A stretch of DNA of 64,000 bases from Sphingobacterium multivorum (GCF_900457465.1 NZ_UAUU01000011.1:1984001-2048000); one strand, 5' to 3'; shown: positions 1 to 9,385, counted from the stretch's first letter. Notes: generated by a model not told the origin, from the letters alone. Translations and numbers: made by a program.

Positions 1-123
1 CTGGTCGATAAACATTCCGGAAAAGTACCCAAGAAAAAGATCGAAGTGCTGACCGCCAACTATGACCTTGCTATCGTGCAGGGGACCCTAAACTTTAAAT
101 CCCAAGAACATGAAAACCTATAA
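1..123 (+). CDS. 3' end of an unidentified tra-operon gene (partial)
   Basis: An open frame enters from the left edge and stops with TAA at 121-123, giving about 40 residues that end in QEHENL. It overlaps the start of traF by 14 nt, so it belongs to the same transfer operon and is probably translationally coupled. In Bacteroidetes elements the gene just upstream of traF is usually traE (DUF4134, a small double-membrane-span protein). This charged tail has no membrane segment and does not look like traE. I do not recognise the family. Confidence 0.55.
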   Translation: MVDKHSGKVPKKKIEVLTANYDLAIVQGTLNFKSQEHENL

Positions 124-478
124 CATCAATAAAGGTATCGGCTGTACAGTCGAATTTAAAGGGTTGAAAGCGCAGTATCTCTTCGGATTTGCCGGAGGAT
201 TGTTATTGGTCCTGATCCTGGTTATGGTGCTGTACATGGCTGACGTAAATATGTATATCTGCCTTTCGGTCGGCTGTATTTCTGCATCGCTGATTGTTTG
301 GAAAACTTTCAGTCTGAACAACAAGTACGGTGAACATGGGCTGATGAAGCTAGGTGCGAAAAGAAAGCATCCACAATTTATCATCACCCGTAAACCTGTA
401 CAATCTTACCTTAAATACTCGGTTGCAAAAGGTGAGAAAATCCAAAATTTTAACACTAAATCTTCAAGGCTATCATGA
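110..478 (+). CDS. traF: TraF, conjugative transposon protein (DUF4133)
   Basis: A 122-residue inner-membrane component of the Bacteroidetes conjugation apparatus. The N-terminal NINKGIG and VEFKGLKAQYLF motifs, two membrane spans (about residues 24-44 and 48-66) and the KYGEHGLMK motif are the DUF4133 signature. The length matches the family (about 100-120 residues). The C-terminal tail of about 25 polar residues is a little longer than usual. Family members always sit immediately before the TraG ATPase, as here, where the stop overlaps the next start by 4 nt (ATGA). A VirB3-like role at the inner-membrane channel is inferred from position and topology. Confidence 0.93.
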   Translation: MKTYNINKGIGCTVEFKGLKAQYLFGFAGGLLLVLILVMVLYMADVNMYICLSVGCISASLIVWKTFSLNNKYGEHGLMKLGAKRKHPQFIITRKPVQSYLKYSVAKGEKIQNFNTKSSRLS

Positions 479-3050
479 GAAATATCTCTAAAACAACTAC
501 GTTAGAAAGCCGTTTTCCCCTCCTTGCAATTGAGAACGATTGTATTATATCGAAAGAAGGAGACCTTACGGTGTGTTTCCGTGTAAGGCTACCGGAAATT
601 TTTACGGTGGGCACGGATGTATACGAATCCATTCATTCCTCATGGAGTAAAGCGATCAAGACTTTGCCTGATTATAGTATCCTGCACAAACAGGACTGGT
701 ATTTAAAGGAAAACTATCAGCCGGATCTTGAAAGAATTGAACATAGTTTTTTGTCGCGTTCTTTCCAGCTGCATTTTAATGAGCGGCCGTTTCTGAACCA
801 CTACTGTTATATTTTCCTTACAAAGACCACAAAAGCAAGGATGCAGTCCCAGAGCAATTTTAGCAGTTTGTGCAGGGGCAATCTTGTTCCAAAAGAAATA
901 AGGGATAAGGAAGGAATGCGGCGTTTCTTGGAATCGGTAAGCCAGTTCCAGCGTATCATCAATGACAGTGGTCATATAACAATGGATCAGCTGGGTGAAG
1001 CTGAAATATTGGGGAGCGAAGGGAAAACCGGAATCCTTGAACAGTATTTTACACTGTCACGTGATGCCAATCCCGTTCTGCAGGATATGGCTCTGGGAGC
1101 AGAGGAACTTAGGATAGGAAGTAAGAGGATGGTACTTCATACCTTATCCAGTACAGACGATCTTCCGGGAGCTGTTTCAGACTGCAATCGCTATGATAGG
1201 CTTTCCACAGATCGCAGTGATTGTATGTTGTCTTTTGCCAGTCCTGTGGGGCTGATGCTGAGCTGTGACCACATCTATAACCAGTACCTGTTCATCGATA
1301 ATAGTTCTGAAAACCTTAAGAAATTTGAGAAGTCCGCCAGAAATATGCACTCATTGGCACGTTATAGCCGGGCGAACCAGATCAATAAAGAATGGATAGA
1401 GCGTTATCTGAATGAAGCACACTCCCACGGTTCACCATCGATCCGGGCTCATTATAATGTATTTGCGTGGAGTGAAGACCGCCAGGAGCTACGCAACCTG
1501 AAAAATGATGTCGGAAGTGCGCTTGCGTTAATGGAATGTAAGCCCCGTCATAATACCGTAGATGCTGCCACTTTATATTGGGCGGGAATTCCGGGCAATG
1601 CCGGAGATTTTCCTGCCGAAGAATCCTTTTACACTTTCATCGAACCGGCATTGTGTTTTTTTACGCAGGAGACCAACTATCAGAATTCACTTTCTCCTTT
1701 TGGGATCAAGCTTGCGGACAGGCTGACTGGGAAACCGGTGCATTTGGATATCAGTGATCTTCCCATGAAAAAGGGGATTATCACGAATAGAAACCGTTTC
1801 ATCTTAGGGCCATCTGGGGGTTGGCGGGCTATTCTTAATTGAGTAGCCCGCCAGCCCACCCAAAAAATGGAAGTGGAAAATCATTCTTCACCAATCATAT
1901 GGTGAGACAGTATTATGAGCAAGGAACTCATGTGCTATTAGTTGATACGGGTAACTCTTATCAGGGTCTTTGCGAACTGATCAAAGGTAAGACTAAGGGA
2001 AAAGACGGGGTTTATTTCACCTATACCGAGGAAAACCCGATCTCATTCAATCCTTTTTTTACCGAAGATAATGTCTTCGATATCGAGAAAAGAGAAAGCA
2101 TTAAGACCTTGATCCTCACATTATGGAAAAGGGACGACGAAGCTCCTAAACGTAGTGAGGAAGTGGCACTCTCCAATGCAGTCGCAGGATATATCGAAAG
2201 AATTAAGAATAGTTCTGAAAGACCTTGTTTCAATGCTTTCTACGAATATATCAAAGGGGACTACAAAAAGATTCTTCAGGACAAAGAAGTACGTGAGAAA
2301 GATTTTGATCTGGCGAACTTTTTAAATGTGCTGGAACCCTATTACAAAGGTGGTGAATACGATTACTTACTAAACTCAGAAAAAGAGCTCGATTTGCTTA
2401 ATAAGAGATTTATTGTCTTTGAAATTGATGCGATCAAAGATCACAAAATACTGTTCCCTGTGGTTACGATCATCATTATGGAGGTCTTTATCAATAAGAT
2501 GCGTCGGTTAAAAGGTATCCGTAAGATGATACTCATAGAGGAGGCTTGGAAGGCCATTGCTAAAGAGGGGATGGCAGAATATTTAAAATATTTGTTTAAA
2601 ACCGTCAGGAAATTTTTCGGTGAGGCGATTGTGGTTACGCAGGAAGTGGATGATATCATACAGTCTCCCATAGTCAAGGAAACAATCATCAACAACAGTG
2701 ACTGCAAGATACTACTCGACCAGCGGAAATACGCCAATAAATTTGACGAGATCCAGAATATGCTCGGGCTTACAGAACGGGAAAAATCGCAGATACTTTC
2801 GATCAATCAGGACAATGACCCAAAGCGCAAGTATAAGGAAGTATGGATAGGACTTGGAGGAACGCATTCAGCGGTCTATGCGACAGAAGTGAGCGAGCAG
2901 GAGTATTTGGCATACACCACGGAGGAATCGGAGAAAATGGAAGTGATGGATCTAGCGCATGAAATGGGCGGGGATGTTGAAGCCGCCATCAAAAAAATAT
3001 CACTGAAAAAGATCAAGGGTTTATCACTCTTGGACCATCAGAATAAATAA
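475..3050 (+). pseudogene. traG: TraG conjugation ATPase, interrupted by a hairpin insert in Walker A
   Basis: VirB4/TraG-type ATPase that powers conjugative transfer at the inner membrane. The first frame (475-1842) carries the TraG N-domain and reaches the P-loop as GPSG (residues 445-448), then reads into an insert and stops at TGA 1840. The second frame continues from GGA at 1869 as GSGKSFFTNHMVRQ and runs to 3050. It includes the Walker B region MILIEEAW near 2530 and the TQEVDDI motif after it. Joining codon 448 directly to 1869 gives GPSGSGKS and an 840-residue protein, the normal family length. The rest of both halves looks undamaged. As plainly translated the ATPase is split between P-loop residues, so it would be dead unless the insert is skipped. 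A TTG at 1839 could start the second half alone, but that product would lack an intact Walker A. Confidence 0.9.
1816..1868 (+). repeat. 53-nt hairpin insert inside the traG Walker A codons
   Basis: The insert lies between TCT (Ser447) and GGA-AGT-GGA-AAA (GSGK). Its core is an inverted repeat: 1818-1831 pairs with 1844-1857 over 14 bp (one G-U), with a 12-nt loop at 1832-1843, followed by CACCC and an A6 stretch just before the resumption point. The in-frame TGA (1840-1842) lies in the loop. The codon at the 5' edge is GGG (1816) and the codon at the 3' edge is GGA (1869), both glycine. No T-run follows on either strand, so it is not a classical terminator. I found no second copy of this palindrome in the window. 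It could be a small mobile palindrome with a TGG duplication, or a skipped (bypassed) element. Confidence 0.85.
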
Positions 3051-3071
3051 AAATCCTAAAAATTTTAAAAA

Positions 3072-3704
3072 ATGAAAAATTTATTAATGACCGTGTTTAT
3101 GGTAATGGCAATTACCCTATCACACAAAGCAAATGCACAATGGGTAGTAACAGATCCAGGAAATCTGATTTCAGGGGTTCTGAACAGTGCAAACGAAATT
3201 GTACAGACCTCAAATACTGTAAGTAATGTGGTGAAGAATTTTAACGAAGTCAAAAAGGTGTATGACCAGGGAAAAGAATATTACGACAAACTAAAAGCAG
3301 TCAACAATCTTGTCAAGGATGCAAGAAAAGTTCAACAGACAGTTTTATTGGTTGGTGATGTCAGTAATATGTACGTGAATAATTTTTCCCGCATGCTGAA
3401 CGACAAAAATTTCTCTGCCGCAGAGCTGGTGGCAATTGGAAACGGTTATTCATCACTGCTAAACGAGAGTACCGAACTGCTTAAAGAATTAAAGCAGATT
3501 GTTAGTTCAAGCAGCTTATCACTGAATGATAAGGAGCGTATGGAGATTATTGACCGTGTGTATAAAGAGGTTAAAGAATACCATAGCCTGGTAAGATATT
3601 ACACCAATAAAAATATCTCTGTCAGCATCTTACGAGCTAAAAAGCAAAATGACACCAAGCGCGTCATGGATCTATATGGAACTGCTAGTCAAAAATATTG
3701 GTAA
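3072..3704 (+). CDS. traI: TraI, conjugative transposon protein (DUF4141)
   Basis: A 210-residue exported protein with a signal peptide of about 22 residues ending KANAQ. The body is a long, mostly helical, polar sequence with heptad-like spacing, typical of DUF4141 and comparable to VirB5-type transfer proteins. It starts 21 nt after the traG stop, with an A-rich stretch in front. TraH, which lies between TraG and TraI in some elements, is missing. Its role in the periplasmic part of the mating channel is inferred from the family and the operon. Confidence 0.9.
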   Translation: MKNLLMTVFMVMAITLSHKANAQWVVTDPGNLISGVLNSANEIVQTSNTVSNVVKNFNEVKKVYDQGKEYYDKLKAVNNLVKDARKVQQTVLLVGDVSNMYVNNFSRMLNDKNFSAAELVAIGNGYSSLLNESTELLKELKQIVSSSSLSLNDKERMEIIDRVYKEVKEYHSLVRYYTNKNISVSILRAKKQNDTKRVMDLYGTASQKYW

Positions 3705-3719
3705 TAAATTCTCAAAGTT

Positions 3720-4745
3720 ATGGAATTTAACAATTTACATGAGATCCTAAGAGGTCTCTACGATGAAATGATGCCCCTTTCGGAAACGATGGCTGTGGTA
3801 GCAAAAGGAGTGGCTGGTCTGGGAGCTCTGTTCTATGTGGCATTAAAAGTCTGGCAGGCATTAAGTAGGGCAGAGCCAATAGATGTTTTTCCACTGTTAA
3901 GACCATTTGCCATAGGCATGTGCATTATGTTTTTCCCTACAATAGTTTTAGGGACAATTAACGGGGTACTTAGCCCAATTGTTAAGGGGACACATTCTAT
4001 GCTTGAAGGTCAGGTGCTGGATCTTAATACCTTGCAACAGCAAAAAGATGTACTGGAAAAGGAAGCGATGTTACGGAATCCTGCTACTGCCTATCTGGTC
4101 TCCGATGAGGAGTTTGACAAAAAGCTCGATGATCTGGGATGGTCATTTGATGATATCGCAACGATGGTCAGTATGTACCGGGATCAGGCTGTATACAATA
4201 TCAAGCAGGAAATCAAAAAAGAATTAAGGGAAATACTTGAACTACTTTTTCAGGCTGCGGCACTGGTCGTGGATACTATTCGGACTTTCTTTTTAATCGT
4301 TCTTTCGATACTGGGGCCGATTGCATTTGCCATCTCCGTCTGGGATGGATTTCAGAGCACTCTTACCCAATGGCTCAGCAGATATATAAGCGTTTATCTG
4401 TGGCTGCCTGTGGCCGATCTTTTCAGTGCCATGCTTGCGAAAATAAACGCCATGAGTGTACAGCGGGATATAGAACTGTTAAGTGATCCCTCATTTGTTC
4501 CAGATCCCGAGAATAGTGTTTACCTGATTTTTATGATCATCGGAATTGTTGGATACTTTACCATTCCAACTGTGACAAGCTGGATTATTCAGGCTGGCGG
4601 GGCCGGAAACTTTACCCGCAATGTCAGCCAAGCGGCCATGCGTACGGGAAATGTTGGTGCAGCTGCGGCTGGAGCAGCAGTGGGAAATATTGGTGGCGAA
4701 CTACTGGATAATAAGAGTAGTGGACAAGGACAAAAAAGCAATTGA
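3720..4745 (+). CDS. traJ: TraJ, conjugative transposon membrane protein
   Basis: A 341-residue polytopic inner-membrane protein, analogous to VirB6. Membrane segments lie at about residues 25-45, 62-85, 170-200, 240-255 and 265-295. The segment PFAIGMCIMFFP and the central motif GPIAFAISVWDGF are family hallmarks. The C-terminus is a small-residue tail rich in Ala and Gly. The stop TGA overlaps the region just before traK, so the two are probably coupled. Length and order match TraJ of Bacteroides CTnDOT-type elements. Confidence 0.92.
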   Translation: MEFNNLHEILRGLYDEMMPLSETMAVVAKGVAGLGALFYVALKVWQALSRAEPIDVFPLLRPFAIGMCIMFFPTIVLGTINGVLSPIVKGTHSMLEGQVLDLNTLQQQKDVLEKEAMLRNPATAYLVSDEEFDKKLDDLGWSFDDIATMVSMYRDQAVYNIKQEIKKELREILELLFQAAALVVDTIRTFFLIVLSILGPIAFAISVWDGFQSTLTQWLSRYISVYLWLPVADLFSAMLAKINAMSVQRDIELLSDPSFVPDPENSVYLIFMIIGIVGYFTIPTVTSWIIQAGGAGNFTRNVSQAAMRTGNVGAAAAGAAVGNIGGELLDNKSSGQGQKSN

Positions 4746-4747
4746 TT

Positions 4748-5371
4748 ATGGAATTCAAAACTTTAAGAAACATCGAAAATAGTTTCAAGCAGATCCGGCT
4801 GTACGCGATTGTCTTTGCAGTAATGTGCCTGAGTATAACAGCATTTGCGGTTTGGAAGTCTTATTCTTTCGCTGCATTGCAACGTGAAAAGATTTACGTA
4901 TTGGACAACGGAAAATCACTTATGTTGGCACTTTCCCAGGATGCCGCAATCAATCGACCTGTTGAAGCCCGCGAGCACGTCAGGAGATTTCATGAACTCT
5001 TTTTCACGTTGGCACCAGATAAGGCTGCGATTGAAAGCAATATGAAACGGGCATTCGATCTGGCAGACAAAAGTGCATTTGATTATTACAGGGATCTTTC
5101 AGAAAAGGGGTATTATAACAGGATTATTTCAGGAAACATTCAGCAACGAATTGAAGTGGATAGTGTGGTCTGTGATTTTAATACGTATCCATATTCTGTA
5201 ACCACCTATGCTAAACAGTTCATCATCAGATCGAGCAATCTTACCCGAAGAAGTCTTGTCACCTCCTGCAACTTATTGAATAGTGTACGATCTGACAGTA
5301 ATCCACAGGGTTTTCAGATTTTGAAGTTCTCAGTCCTTTCCAATAAGGATGAGGAAGTAATCGAGCGATAG
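4748..5371 (+). CDS. traK: TraK, conjugative transposon protein
   Basis: About 207 residues with one N-terminal membrane span (about residues 18-37) and a periplasmic domain resembling VirB8. The conserved start FKTLRNIENSFKQIR and the segment REHVRRFHELFF identify TraK. I chose ATG 4748 over an in-frame TTG at 4742, because the TTG overlaps the traJ stop and adds only two residues. It follows traJ with no gap. It probably bridges the inner-membrane channel and the TraM/TraN outer complex. Confidence 0.92.
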   Translation: MEFKTLRNIENSFKQIRLYAIVFAVMCLSITAFAVWKSYSFAALQREKIYVLDNGKSLMLALSQDAAINRPVEAREHVRRFHELFFTLAPDKAAIESNMKRAFDLADKSAFDYYRDLSEKGYYNRIISGNIQQRIEVDSVVCDFNTYPYSVTTYAKQFIIRSSNLTRRSLVTSCNLLNSVRSDSNPQGFQILKFSVLSNKDEEVIER

Positions 5372-5383
5372 ATGTACTGACTT

Positions 5384-5806
5384 ATGAAGAAAAATTGTGA
5401 TTTGGAAGAGTTTATTAAGATTCTTACGGATAAGGGCTACAATGGATATTTTATGACACAGGCGGGCTATCCTGGAAAACTAGCGGACAGTTTGGGAGGA
5501 TTTCTGGAAAGCCTTGATCCTGAATTTGGTTTTGATCAGAATGTTTTACTCGAAACCTACTTAGACTGGAACGGTGAAAATAAACCGAGTATTCAGTGTT
5601 TGATATCGTTAGAAAATGACAATGGCAAATTTGCTATTGATATCATGGAGATTATCCATAAGGATCGTTTTGGAAAATGTATCAGCGAAAAAAAACTTAT
5701 GGACATTGCGATTGATGCACTGCCAACCAGGGATCAGGCTATCAAAATGGTCTGTGAAGAGGTTAGGAAAATAAGTTCTACCCTTAAAAGAGGTAGACGT
5801 TTTTAG
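5384..5806 (+). CDS. Unidentified protein between traK and traL
   Basis: A 140-residue soluble, acidic protein with no signal peptide or membrane span and a basic C-terminus (LKRGRRF). It sits 12 nt after traK and 15 nt before traL, so it is part of the transfer operon. This slot is empty in the classical traJ-K-L-M order, and I do not recognise the family. Its location suggests an accessory or regulatory role in conjugation, possibly specific to Sphingobacteriaceae elements. That is inference only. Confidence 0.75.
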   Translation: MKKNCDLEEFIKILTDKGYNGYFMTQAGYPGKLADSLGGFLESLDPEFGFDQNVLLETYLDWNGENKPSIQCLISLENDNGKFAIDIMEIIHKDRFGKCISEKKLMDIAIDALPTRDQAIKMVCEEVRKISSTLKRGRRF

Positions 5807-5821
5807 TTCAAAATTGACATA

Positions 5822-6103
5822 ATGAAAAATATTAGAACAACAATTGATAATGAGCTTGAGAAGCTCGATCTGAGATGGCGGAATTTACCCGTCAAAAAGC
5901 AGATCAGATACGTACTTTATCTATTCGCATTCTACTTGCTTATGGGCGTAGGTGTATTGGTGAAGGTATTTTATAATCTGGGAAAAGGGGACAAAATCGA
6001 TATAAGCCATATCGAGGTGCCCGCAGTAATTCATAATGAATCTTCTATGAAAGATTCTGTTAGAAATCCTAAAACTATATACAATGGAAGAGAAAGAGAA
6101 TAA
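5822..6103 (+). CDS. traL: TraL-like small membrane protein
   Basis: 93 residues with a polar N-terminus (about 1-35), one membrane span (about 34-55) and a short periplasmic tail. The size, the single span after a basic stretch (KKQIRYVLYLF) and the position immediately before traM match TraL. Its last 20 nt overlap the traM start. Sequence conservation in this family is weak, so the call rests mostly on topology and order. Confidence 0.75.
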   Translation: MKNIRTTIDNELEKLDLRWRNLPVKKQIRYVLYLFAFYLLMGVGVLVKVFYNLGKGDKIDISHIEVPAVIHNESSMKDSVRNPKTIYNGRERE

Positions 6104-7415
6104 GAGGATCAGCCTGATTGTGGATGATGATTCTGAAAAAAGTGAAAAGGAAAAGACAAGTAGGGAAAAGCTTAAAAAGCCGATCATCTTTGGTCTAATG
6201 GCAATCGTTTTTATCGCCTGTCTTTACTTAATATTTAAGCCTAAAAATGGTGTTGAGGAAAATAAAGACAAAGGTTTAAAGAATGCTGTCCCCGAAGCTA
6301 CGGACAAGGGTTTGCAGGCCGATAAACAGAAAGCTTATGAGAAGGAAATGGTTGAGGAGAGAGAAGCTGCGAAGCGAAATTCCCTGATGTCATTGTCGGA
6401 TTATTGGGATCGTAGTGATACATCGGTTAACGGTGAAGCTGCAGTTTCAAAGGTTATTGCAGACAACTCTGGGGGATATGGGAAGAGTGGTGCACAGAAT
6501 AGTTCTTTGAGCAGCTATCAGAATGCACAGCAAACCCTGGGCTCCTTTTATCGTGACGATGACAGCGAAAAGCTGGCGTTGCGGAAACAGGTTGATGAAC
6601 TCAAAGATCGCCTTTCAGAAAAAAATGTTCCGCAGGCACCCACTTACAAAGATCAACTGGTACTTATGGAAAAGTCATATGAAATGGCTTCCCGATACCT
6701 ACCGTCGGCTAGTACCGGTCACGGTGCTCCTGCAGTTAACATCGGTCAAAATATGGATTCAATATGGATTAAAAAAGTTTCTTTGCCTAGCACGAGAGAG
6801 AAAACCGAAAGTTTGAAGGGTGTTAAAAAGAGTGTGGTATCAGCCTTGTACCGGGAAGAGGACGCATCGGAAATTTTAAATGGGATCGCAGAGCGTAACA
6901 TGGGCTTTATCACGCCCGGACAAGTTGCCCAAAGCGATATTGTCAGGAATAGTATACGTGCAATGGTGATGGAAACAAAAACATTATCAGGCGACGGGTC
7001 ACTGAAGTTGAGGTTATCCGAAAATGCTACCATTGGTGGTTTTCATGTTCCCAAAGGAACCGAGCTTGTTGCCGATACCAAATTTCAGGGAAACAGGTTG
7101 CAGCTAAAGATCAGCGCAGTTGAAGTATCCGGAAATATAATTCCGGTTGAGATTCTAGTCTATGGCACGGACGGTCAGCTTGGGCTACTTGTCCCACGAA
7201 CAGATGAGATCAATGCCGCAGGAGAAATAGCGGCTAACATGAGCCAAAGTTCCGGAATGAATATTTCGATGTCGCGTTCAGCGGGACAACAGGTGGCCAG
7301 TGATCTGAGTAGGGGCTTGATACAGGGAGTTTCCGGCTTTTTTTCTAAGAAGCTGAGAGCTGTTAAGGTAACAGTACGATCAGGTCATCCGGTACTGCTG
7401 TTGACAAAAAAGTAA
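6084..7415 (+). CDS. traM: TraM, conjugative transposon protein (VirB10-like)
   Basis: 443 residues: a charged cytoplasmic N-terminus, one membrane span (about 34-52), a long polar low-complexity region (about 55-220) and a C-terminal beta-rich domain (about 250-443) ending in a conserved hydrophobic strand (HPVLLLTKK). This is the TraM architecture, a VirB10-like protein spanning the envelope. The segment AERNMGFITPGQV and the small-residue stretch before the C-terminus fit the family. It is translationally coupled to traL through a 20-nt overlap. Confidence 0.92.
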   Translation: MEEKENKRISLIVDDDSEKSEKEKTSREKLKKPIIFGLMAIVFIACLYLIFKPKNGVEENKDKGLKNAVPEATDKGLQADKQKAYEKEMVEEREAAKRNSLMSLSDYWDRSDTSVNGEAAVSKVIADNSGGYGKSGAQNSSLSSYQNAQQTLGSFYRDDDSEKLALRKQVDELKDRLSEKNVPQAPTYKDQLVLMEKSYEMASRYLPSASTGHGAPAVNIGQNMDSIWIKKVSLPSTREKTESLKGVKKSVVSALYREEDASEILNGIAERNMGFITPGQVAQSDIVRNSIRAMVMETKTLSGDGSLKLRLSENATIGGFHVPKGTELVADTKFQGNRLQLKISAVEVSGNIIPVEILVYGTDGQLGLLVPRTDEINAAGEIAANMSQSSGMNISMSRSAGQQVASDLSRGLIQGVSGFFSKKLRAVKVTVRSGHPVLLLTKK

Positions 7416-7439
7416 TATAATAACAATAATAATCATACT

Positions 7440-8324
7440 ATGATATCAAAAAAAAATATCCTTATGATCCTGCTTTTTGTAGGACTGTTTATCAAGACTT
7501 TTGGGCAGCAGTCACTTGAAGCGGGAAGGGTCGAACCTTATAGGTTGGAAGTTACCTATAATAAAACCTGCCACCTGATTTTTCCGGTTGCGATCAGGTA
7601 CACGGATCTGGGATCGAATTATCTGATTGCGGAAAAAGCTGAGGATGCACAGAACGTGCTGCGTATAAAGGCCGCAGTCAAGGATTTCGCTGAGGAAACC
7701 AACTTTAGTGTCATTACCGAGGATGGGCAATTTTATAGCTTTAATGTTATTTATAATGCTGATCCATCTACCTTAAGCTATGATCTAAAGAAAATGAAAA
7801 AAGATGTTGAGCGCAGCGAAGGACGAAACGTTCAGTTTGAAGAACTTGGTTTTAATCCACCCTCTTTGACAGAAGTTGTACTGAAAACCATCTATCAGCA
7901 GAATAAAAGATATGTACGGCACATCGCTGCAAGATCCTATGGCATTCAGTCAATACTGAAAGGGATTTATGTCCACAATGGAAAGTTTTATTTTCATCTT
8001 GAAGCGAAGAACAGATCAAATGTGCCATTTGTAGTGGATTTTTGCACGTACAAGATCGTAGATAAACAGATTGCGAAAAGAACGGTGTCTGAGGAAAAGC
8101 AATTGGTTCCGGTAAGACAGTATCCCGGTCTTGAAGTCATTTCGGATAATTCAGTCGCTGGCAACGTCATACTTCTGGATCAGTTCACAATCACCGATGA
8201 ACAGGTGCTCAGAATTGAAATTTTTGAAAGGAATGGTGCAAGGAACCAGGTTCTGGAAATTGAAAATTCGGATCTGGTTGCCGCAAAGCCTGTATCTGAA
8301 ATGAAGATTAAAGTCACTCAATAA
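7440..8324 (+). CDS. traN: TraN, conjugative transposon protein (DUF4138, VirB9-like)
   Basis: 294 residues with a clear signal peptide (about 22 residues, ending KTFGQ). The early motif YNKTCHLIFP and the later AEDAQNVLRIKA are the DUF4138/TraN signature. It is a periplasmic or outer-membrane core component analogous to VirB9 and partners TraM. The length (about 290-330 in the family) and the position after traM agree. It is followed 11 nt later by traO. Confidence 0.92.
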   Translation: MISKKNILMILLFVGLFIKTFGQQSLEAGRVEPYRLEVTYNKTCHLIFPVAIRYTDLGSNYLIAEKAEDAQNVLRIKAAVKDFAEETNFSVITEDGQFYSFNVIYNADPSTLSYDLKKMKKDVERSEGRNVQFEELGFNPPSLTEVVLKTIYQQNKRYVRHIAARSYGIQSILKGIYVHNGKFYFHLEAKNRSNVPFVVDFCTYKIVDKQIAKRTVSEEKQLVPVRQYPGLEVISDNSVAGNVILLDQFTITDEQVLRIEIFERNGARNQVLEIENSDLVAAKPVSEMKIKVTQ

Positions 8325-8335
8325 AGCAGCGAATT

Positions 8336-8893
8336 ATGAAAAAATATATCATCTTTTTGGTACTGGCCATTTTGAGTATCAAATTACATGCTCAGAGAAT
8401 GGTGTATAAGCAGAAATCTTTGGAAATTAACTCGGGACTTCTAAATACAGAGGGGGTAGGCAAAAATTTCTATCTAAATCTGACACTGAACAGTTTTGCA
8501 AAACATGGCAACTACTGGATCTGGGGACTGGAATATCAAAGAAAGACCGTAGACTATAAAAACTCGGAAATCCCTTTGGAGGACTTTCTTGGAGAGATAG
8601 GGTATAGTGTTAAGCTTCTCTCGGATTCAAGGAAATTTATTACGCTGAATGGAGGTGTAACAGGAGTTGCTGGCTATGAATCCGTCAATAGAGGCGATAG
8701 CGTCCTTTTTGATGGAGGCCTGCTAAAAAACAATAATGGATTTGTTTTTGGGACTGGCGGGAGATTGTCGCTGGAAACCTATCTTTCAGACCGGATCGTA
8801 TTCATGTTACAAGGACGTATCAGGGTATTGTGGGGTACTGATCTTGAGAAATTCAGACCCTCCACCGGCGTAGGCTTACGTTTTAACTTTTGA
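8336..8893 (+). CDS. traO: TraO, conjugal transfer outer-membrane protein
   Basis: 185 residues with a signal peptide (about 19 residues, ending KLHAQ) and alternating beta strands ending in a C-terminal aromatic residue (VGLRFNF), as in outer-membrane barrels. The ending STGVGLRFNF and the order N-O-Q fit the TraO family. It probably forms or anchors the outer-membrane end of the transfer channel. Confidence 0.9.
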   Translation: MKKYIIFLVLAILSIKLHAQRMVYKQKSLEINSGLLNTEGVGKNFYLNLTLNSFAKHGNYWIWGLEYQRKTVDYKNSEIPLEDFLGEIGYSVKLLSDSRKFITLNGGVTGVAGYESVNRGDSVLFDGGLLKNNNGFVFGTGGRLSLETYLSDRIVFMLQGRIRVLWGTDLEKFRPSTGVGLRFNF

Positions 8894-8908
8894 AAATCAG
8901 AAAATATT

Positions 8909-9385
8909 ATGAAAAATATATTAGATAAGTGGAAAATGTCGATAGGATCGGTTTTTCTTGGATTTATTGCTATTTTAGGCGTAGGGTTACTTTCAGGCTG
9001 TGATAAAGAGGTTCTGGATGTGCAGGAAGTTTTTCCTTTTGAGGTGAAAGTTATGCCGGTGCCGAAGGAAATCGGGATGGGTGAAAGTGTTGAAATCAGA
9101 TTTTCAATAATTTCAAATGGAAATTATTCAGGTAATACCTACAGGATACGTTATTTTCAGAACGATGGAGAAGGTAGTTTAAATTATTCAGGTTATAAAC
9201 CTTACTTACCTAACGATCTTTATCCGCTGACCGAAAAAGAATTTCGATTGTATTATACGTCACAATCTTTAGTTTCACAGCAATTTGACGTTTGGATCGT
9301 GGATAGTTTTGGTAATGAAAAGCAAATTTCTTTTCAGTTCAATAACAAAAAATTAGGTCCGATCATTATCGGGCCGGTTAGATAA
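8909..9385 (+). CDS. traQ: TraQ, conjugative transposon lipoprotein (DUF3872)
   Basis: 158 residues with an N-terminal hydrophobic segment ending in a lipobox (GLLSGC, Cys about residue 31), so it is an outer-membrane or periplasm-facing lipoprotein. The body is an Ig-like beta domain, with conserved VMPVPKEIGMGESVEIRFSI typical of DUF3872/TraQ. It is the last gene of the operon, and a strong terminator follows 60 nt later. TraP (primase-like), present between O and Q in CTnDOT, is absent. Confidence 0.9.
   Translation: MKNILDKWKMSIGSVFLGFIAILGVGLLSGCDKEVLDVQEVFPFEVKVMPVPKEIGMGESVEIRFSIISNGNYSGNTYRIRYFQNDGEGSLNYSGYKPYLPNDLYPLTEKEFRLYYTSQSLVSQQFDVWIVDSFGNEKQISFQFNNKKLGPIIIGPVR

Noticed and set aside
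1839..3050. The second half of traG as an independent gene from TTG 1839
   Set aside because: It would start within the hairpin loop region and lack the first half of the Walker A. The match to the TraG C-terminal domain only makes sense joined to the first half.
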